Made by a program: the position numbers and the translations under genes. A stretch of 64,000 nt of DNA from positions 1,488,001 through 1,552,000 of the forward strand of contig CP073691.1 of assembly GCA_018228685.1 (NCBI GenBank), in the 5' to 3' direction. This document shows, one piece after another, positions 58,013-64,000 of this stretch. The DNA comes from Clostridiaceae bacterium Marseille-Q4149. Lineage in GTDB: Bacteria; Bacillota; Clostridia; Oscillospirales; Oscillospiraceae. The number at the start of each line of letters is the position of its first letter. Position 1 is the stretch's first letter. The notes below the pieces were generated by a model, which saw only the letters and a program-made list of their open reading frames with translations, was not told the DNA's origin and did not search any database.

Positions 58013-60664
58013 ATGAGCGAACTGAAGCGCACGCAGCTGTATGACGTGCATGTGGCCGCCGGGGCCACCATGGTGGATTTCGGCGGGTGGGAGATGCCCA
58101 TCCAGTATCCCTCCGGCATCATTGCCGAGCACCTGTATACCCGCCAGGTGTGCAGCCTGTTCGATGTGTCCCACATGGGCCGCCTGCTGATCGAGGGGCC
58201 CCAGCGCAAGGAATTTCTCCAGCATGTGCTGACCAGCAACGTCAGCGCCCTGGACCTGAACATGGCCCAGTACTGCATCATTCCCAACGAGAACGGCGGG
58301 GCCGTGGACGACGCGTATCTGTATCTGTTCCAGGAGGACAACTATCTGCTGGTGGTCAACGCCGCCAACATCGACAAGGACCTGGAGCACCTGAACCGGG
58401 CACTGGCGGGCTTCGACTGCACCATCACCAACATCAGCGACCAGTGGGCCTCCATCGCTGTGCAGGGTCCCAAGAGCAAGGAAATGCTCATGACCCTGAC
58501 CGGCGGCGTGTCCCCCACCAAGGAGCCCACCAAGAACTCCCTGGGCACCGTGTCCCTGGAGGGTCACCAGGCCCGCATCGCCAAGACCGGCTATACCGGC
58601 GAGCCTCTGGGCTATGAGGTGTACGTCCGCAGCGAGGACGCCGTGTGGCTGTGGAACCGGCTGGTGGAGCTGGGCGCGCGTCCGGCGGGCCTGGGCGCAC
58701 GGGACACCCTGCGCATGGAGGCCTCCTTCCCCCTGTACGGCCACGAGATGGGCACCGCCCCCGACGGCAGCGAGATCCCCATCTTCGCCGTGCCCCTGGC
58801 CAAGTTCGCCGTGAGCTTCTCCGCCCAGAAGGGCGAGTTCATCGGCCGGGCCGCTCTGGAGCGTCAGCACCGGGCCTTTGTCCGGTATATGGACCGGGAC
58901 TTCTCCGACCTGTCTCCCCTGCCCCGGAGGATCGCCCCCATCGCCCTGCTGGACCGGGGCGTCATGCGGGCCGGAATGGAAATCTATCGGGGCGACAAGC
59001 TGGTGGGCTGGGTCACCAGCGGCACCATGGTGCCCTATTTCAAGACCCAGGGCCAGGGCCTGTCCACCGTGATCCTGGAGGCCAGCGGCAAGCGGGCCAT
59101 CGGTCTGTGCTATATCGACAGCGACGTGCTGGTGGATGACACCGTGGAGGTGGACATCCGGGGCAAGCGGCTCAAGGCCGTGATCCCCGCCCGGCACATG
59201 AGCGTGGGCGCGCCTCCCTTCGCCCGTCCCCTGCTGTACGGCGAGCAGGAGGAGGTCCGCACCGTGGCCGGCGGCGACCGCACCGGCAAGGCCCTGACCC
59301 TGCTGCACAAGGCCATCGAGAACCACGTCTGGCGTCAGGAGCAGTGCGTGAACCTGATTCCCTCGGAGAATACCCCCAGCCGGGCCGTGCGCCTGCTGTC
59401 CGGCAGCGACCCGGCCTGCCGCTATGCCGAGCACAAGAAAATCCTGGCCTTCTATGAGAAGGAGGTGTTCTATTATCAGGGCACCAAGTTCATCGACCAG
59501 GTGGAGCGGATGCTGGCCGAGGAGATGCGGGCCTATTTCGGCTGCACCGAGGTGGAGACCCGGACCCTCAGCGGCCAGATGTCCAACATGGCGGTGTTCT
59601 CCGCCCTGATGGACTGGAAAAACCGCTTCGACCGCAAGAACGAGGCCAAGCGCCTGGGCTACGTCATGAACAACCACATCATCAAGGGCGGTCACCTGTC
59701 CGCCCAGCCCATGGGCGCTTTGCACGACTACATCGCCATCGACCCCGTTACCGAGAAGCCCGCCGTGGTGAACTTCCCCGTGTGCCGGGATAACCCCTAT
59801 AAGATGGACGTGGAGGAAACCAAGAAGCTCATCGACCGCTATCGTCCGGAGCTGATCATCTTCGGCAAGTCCATGGTCCTGCACAAGGAGCCTGTGGCCC
59901 AGATCCGGCAGTTTGTGGATGAGCAGAAGATCCCCACCACCATCATGTACGACATGGCCCATGTGCTGGGCCTTATCGGCGATCACTTCCAGAACCCCTT
60001 CCAGGAGGGCGCGGAGATCGTCACCGGCTCCACCCACAAGACCTTCTTCGGCCCCCAGCGGGGCGTCATCGGCGTGAACTATAAGGAGGAGGACCTGAAA
60101 TACGGCCTGTGGAAGACCATCGAAAGCCGTACCTTCCCCGGAAGCGTCTCCAACCATCATCTGGGCACCCAGCTGGGTATGCTGATGGCCGCCTATGAGA
60201 TGAACCAGTTCCGGGACGCCTATCAGAGCGCCATCATCCGCAACGCCAAGTCCTTCGCCAGGAGCCTGAAGAGCTATGGCCTGGACGTGGTGGGCGACCC
60301 CGCCATCGACTACACCGAGACCCACCAGGTCATCGTGTCCGTGGGCTACGGCGAGGGTGCGGAGATCGCCGAGCGGCTGGAGCAGAACAATGTCATCGTC
60401 AACTATCAAGCCACCCCCGACGAGGAGGGCTTTACCGCCTCCGGCGCACTGCGCATGGGCGTCAGCGAGATGACCCGGTTCGGCTTCGAGGAGAAGGACT
60501 TCGACCAGCTGGCCAGCCTCATGGCCGACTGCATCCTCCGGGGCCGGGAGATCAAGGGCGACGTGGAGCGCCTGCGGGCCGGTCACACCGAGATGCGCTA
60601 CTGCTTCGACGACGCCGCCATCAACGACGCCCTGGAGCAGCTGGCCGGCAAGCTGGACATCTGA
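58013..60664 (+). CDS. Fused aminomethyltransferase (GcvT) and serine hydroxymethyltransferase
   Basis: An 883-residue protein. Residues 1 to about 370 are a glycine-cleavage T-protein (LYDVHVAAGATMVDFGGWEMP, LFDVSHMGRL, GYTGEPLGYEVYV, GLGARDTLRMEASFPLYGHE). From about 420 onward follows an SHMT-like PLP domain (CVNLIPSENTPSRAVRLLSG; PLP lysine in TGSTHKTFFGPQRGVIG). T-protein makes 5,10-methylene-THF from the aminomethyl group, and SHMT uses it with glycine to make serine, so the fusion may pass the folate intermediate internally. The ATG at 58013 follows AAGGAGGAG; upstream codons lie in the riboswitch. The SHMT half is diverged from standard GlyA. Confidence 0.9.
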   Translation: MSELKRTQLYDVHVAAGATMVDFGGWEMPIQYPSGIIAEHLYTRQVCSLFDVSHMGRLLIEGPQRKEFLQHVLTSNVSALDLNMAQYCIIPNENGGAVDDAYLYLFQEDNYLLVVNAANIDKDLEHLNRALAGFDCTITNISDQWASIAVQGPKSKEMLMTLTGGVSPTKEPTKNSLGTVSLEGHQARIAKTGYTGEPLGYEVYVRSEDAVWLWNRLVELGARPAGLGARDTLRMEASFPLYGHEMGTAPDGSEIPIFAVPLAKFAVSFSAQKGEFIGRAALERQHRAFVRYMDRDFSDLSPLPRRIAPIALLDRGVMRAGMEIYRGDKLVGWVTSGTMVPYFKTQGQGLSTVILEASGKRAIGLCYIDSDVLVDDTVEVDIRGKRLKAVIPARHMSVGAPPFARPLLYGEQEEVRTVAGGDRTGKALTLLHKAIENHVWRQEQCVNLIPSENTPSRAVRLLSGSDPACRYAEHKKILAFYEKEVFYYQGTKFIDQVERMLAEEMRAYFGCTEVETRTLSGQMSNMAVFSALMDWKNRFDRKNEAKRLGYVMNNHIIKGGHLSAQPMGALHDYIAIDPVTEKPAVVNFPVCRDNPYKMDVEETKKLIDRYRPELIIFGKSMVLHKEPVAQIRQFVDEQKIPTTIMYDMAHVLGLIGDHFQNPFQEGAEIVTGSTHKTFFGPQRGVIGVNYKEEDLKYGLWKTIESRTFPGSVSNHHLGTQLGMLMAAYEMNQFRDAYQSAIIRNAKSFARSLKSYGLDVVGDPAIDYTETHQVIVSVGYGEGAEIAERLEQNNVIVNYQATPDEEGFTASGALRMGVSEMTRFGFEEKDFDQLASLMADCILRGREIKGDVERLRAGHTEMRYCFDDAAINDALEQLAGKLDI

Positions 60665-60703
60665 ACAAACAACAAAACATATTAAATTTGGAGGTAAATC
60701 ATC

Positions 60704-61081
60704 ATGCTGTATCCGACTGATCTGAAGTATTCCAAGTCCCACGAGTGGGTGAAAATGGAGGACGGCGTGGCCGTCATCGGTATTTCCGACTTTGCCCAGG
60801 ACGCTCTGGGCGACGTGGTGTTCGTGAACCTGCCCGGCGAGGGCGACGACGTCACCTGCGGCGACGCCTTCGGCGATGTGGAGTCCGTCAAGGCCGTGTC
60901 CGACCTGGTGTGCCCCGTCACCGGCGCCGTGTGCGCCGTCAACGAGGAGCTGCTGGACCAGCCTGAGCTTCTGAACAAGGCTCCCTATGACGCGTGGCTC
61001 ATCAAGGTGGAGAATGTCACCGACACCGAGGAGCTGCTGGACGCCGCCGCTTACGAGGCCTTCTGCACCGAGGAGGGCTGA
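60704..61081 (+). CDS. gcvH: Glycine cleavage system H protein
   Basis: A 125-residue lipoyl carrier protein that shuttles the aminomethyl group between P, T and L proteins. The lipoylated lysine is in [13 protein letters not shown]. The length and the start [20 protein letters not shown] are typical. GGAGG precedes the ATG. Its lipoylation probably depends on the lplA-lipA cassette at 30.4-33.5 kb. Confidence 0.96.
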   Translation: MLYPTDLKYSKSHEWVKMEDGVAVIGISDFAQDALGDVVFVNLPGEGDDVTCGDAFGDVESVKAVSDLVCPVTGAVCAVNEELLDQPELLNKAPYDAWLIKVENVTDTEELLDAAAYEAFCTEEG

Positions 61082-61083
61082 GC

Positions 61084-62399
61084 ATGGGCAGCTATGTCCC
61101 CTCCACCCAGGCCCAGCGGGAGCAGATGCTCCGCGCCGTGGGGCTGGAGAATGTCATGGACCTGTACCGGGACGTGCCGGAGCAGATGCTGCTGCGGGAG
61201 CCGCTGCACATCCCCGACGGCATGAGCGAGCTGGAGGCCGCCCGGGCGGTGTCCGCCATGGCCGCCGAAAACCGCACCTACGCCACCATTCTGCGGGGCG
61301 CGGGGGCCTATGACCACTACATTCCCTCCATCGTCAAATATATCCCCGCCAAGGAGGAGTTTCTGACGGCCTACACCCCCTATCAGGCGGAGATGAGCCA
61401 GGGGCTTTTGCAGTCTATCTTCGAGTATCAGACCATGATCTGCGAGCTCACCGGCATGGACGTGTCCAACGCCTCCGTGTATGACGGGGCCACCGCCGCC
61501 GCCGAGGCGGCGGCCATGTGCCGGGAGCGCAAGCGCCGGGTGACCCTGATCTCCGGCGCGGCCCATCCGGACACCATCAACACCGTGCGCACCTATTGCT
61601 ACGGCACCGGCGACGAGCTGCGGGTGGTGCCGGTGAAGGACGGCAGGACCGATATGGACGCCCTGCGGGAGATGCTGGACGACGGCGTTGCTTCCTTCTA
61701 TGTGCAGCAGCCCAACTTCTTCGGCCAGTTCGAGGACGCCGAGGCCCTGGGCCAGCTGGCGCACCAGGCGGGCGCCAAGTATATCATGGGCTGCAACCCC
61801 ATTGCCCTGGCCGTTATGAAAACGCCCCGGGACTGCGGCGCGGACATCGCCGTGGGCGAGGGACAGCCGCTGGGCCTGCCTCTGGGCTGCGGCGGCCCGT
61901 ATCTGGGCTACATGGCCGCCACCGACAAGCTCATGCGCAAGCTCCCCGGCCGCATCGTGGGTGAGACCACCGACGACCAGGGCCGCCGGGCCTACGTCCT
62001 GAGTCTCCAGGCCCGTGAGCAGCACATCCGCCGGGAGAAGGCCAGCAGCAACATCTGCTCCAACGAGGCCCTGTGCGCCCTGACGGCGGGGCTGTACATG
62101 GCCACCATGGGTCCCGACGGCATGGCGGAGGCTGCGGAGCAGTCCATGGCCAAGGCCCACTATCTGGAAAAGGCGCTGTGCGCCCTGCCCGGCGTGGAGC
62201 CGGTGTACGGCGGAGCGTTCTTCCATGAATTTGTGCTGAAAATGCCCCGCAGCCAGGAGCTGCTGGAGGCCCTGGACCGCCGGGGCATCCTGGGTGGTCT
62301 GCCTCTGGGCGACGACCAGGTCCTGTGGTGCGCCACGGAGAAGGTCAGCCGCCGGGAGCTGGACGAAGCCGTATCCATCGTCAAGGAGGTGCTGGACAG

Positions 62400-62403
<4 letters not shown>
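61084..62403 (+). CDS. gcvPA: Glycine dehydrogenase (decarboxylating) subunit 1
   Basis: A 439-residue N-terminal half of the split P-protein, the form found in Firmicutes (YVPSTQAQREQMLRAVG; FLTAYTPYQAEMSQGLLQSIFEYQTMICELTGMDVSNASVYDGATAAAEA). It forms the P-protein with GcvPB. The ATG at 61084 comes two bases after the gcvH stop, with GAGGAGG inside gcvH. The frame overlaps gcvPB by four bases. Confidence 0.96.

Positions 62404-64000
<1,597 letters not shown>

Noticed and set aside
57923..60742. 939-codon open frame on the minus strand
   Set aside because: It is the antisense shadow of the GcvT-SHMT fusion gene; no ribosome site and no known protein features.

Overview
The window comes from a GC-rich, spore-forming, strictly fermentative Firmicute that lives on amino acids. 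The best fit is the Oscillospiraceae, in the neighbourhood of Intestinimonas, Flavonifractor or Lawsonibacter. This is inferred from a sortase-anchored surface protein, spoIIR, an alpha/beta SASP, the complete lysine-to-butyrate gene set, ferredoxin-linked 2-oxoacid oxidation and Firmicute-type promoters. No tRNA, rRNA, CRISPR array, IS element or phage gene was seen.

Region 1 (1-15.2 kb) is mostly housekeeping: the tail of a surface protein, M16 and M3 peptidases, an XRE regulator, lgt, a radical SAM protein, an SSB-like protein, an aldo/keto reductase with ferredoxin domain, a TrmH methyltransferase, a Na/Pi cotransporter and an amino-acid ABC transporter. The binding protein of that transporter appears circularly permuted.

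Region 2 (15.2-25.9 kb) is lysine fermentation. The order from the promoter is kal-kce-kdd-kamA-kamD-kamE, then atoD-atoA from its own promoter, with the aminomutase reactivase pair kamB-kamC on a separate transcript. The kal leader holds a lysine riboswitch. Its P1 stem overlaps the 5' arm of the terminator, so lysine should turn the operon ON.

Region 3 (25.9-44.2 kb) holds a DUF512 protein, der, plsY, an EamA transporter, and a lipoate cassette (lplA, free-standing lipoyl domain, lipA, second lplA). It also holds a SASP, L-serine dehydratase, an arginine deiminase cluster with an archaeal-type ornithine cyclodeaminase, a regulator with two AraC DNA-binding domains, pepD, ispE and spoIIR.

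Region 4 (44.2-57.2 kb, minus strand) is the most unusual part: a bacterial microcompartment locus without any classical signature enzyme. It has three BMC-H shell proteins, one EutN/BMC-P vertex protein, a hydantoinase-like amidohydrolase and an HpcH/HpaI aldolase. The two enzymes share an N-terminal putative encapsulation domain. Around them lie a HisC-like aminotransferase, a Crp/Fnr regulator, an NhaC-family antiporter, an ADP-forming acyl-CoA synthetase and a four-subunit 2-oxoacid:ferredoxin oxidoreductase. Perfect TGTAA-N6-TTACA palindromes sit at about -41.5 of two candidate promoters here. A plausible reading is aldol cleavage inside the shell to pyruvate plus an aldehyde, with pyruvate oxidised outside to acetate with ATP gain.

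Region 5 (57.7 kb to the end) is the glycine cleavage operon behind a tandem glycine riboswitch: a fused GcvT-SHMT protein, gcvH, gcvPA, gcvPB and the start of lpd. Together with the lipoate cassette and serine dehydratase it can link glycine, serine and pyruvate.
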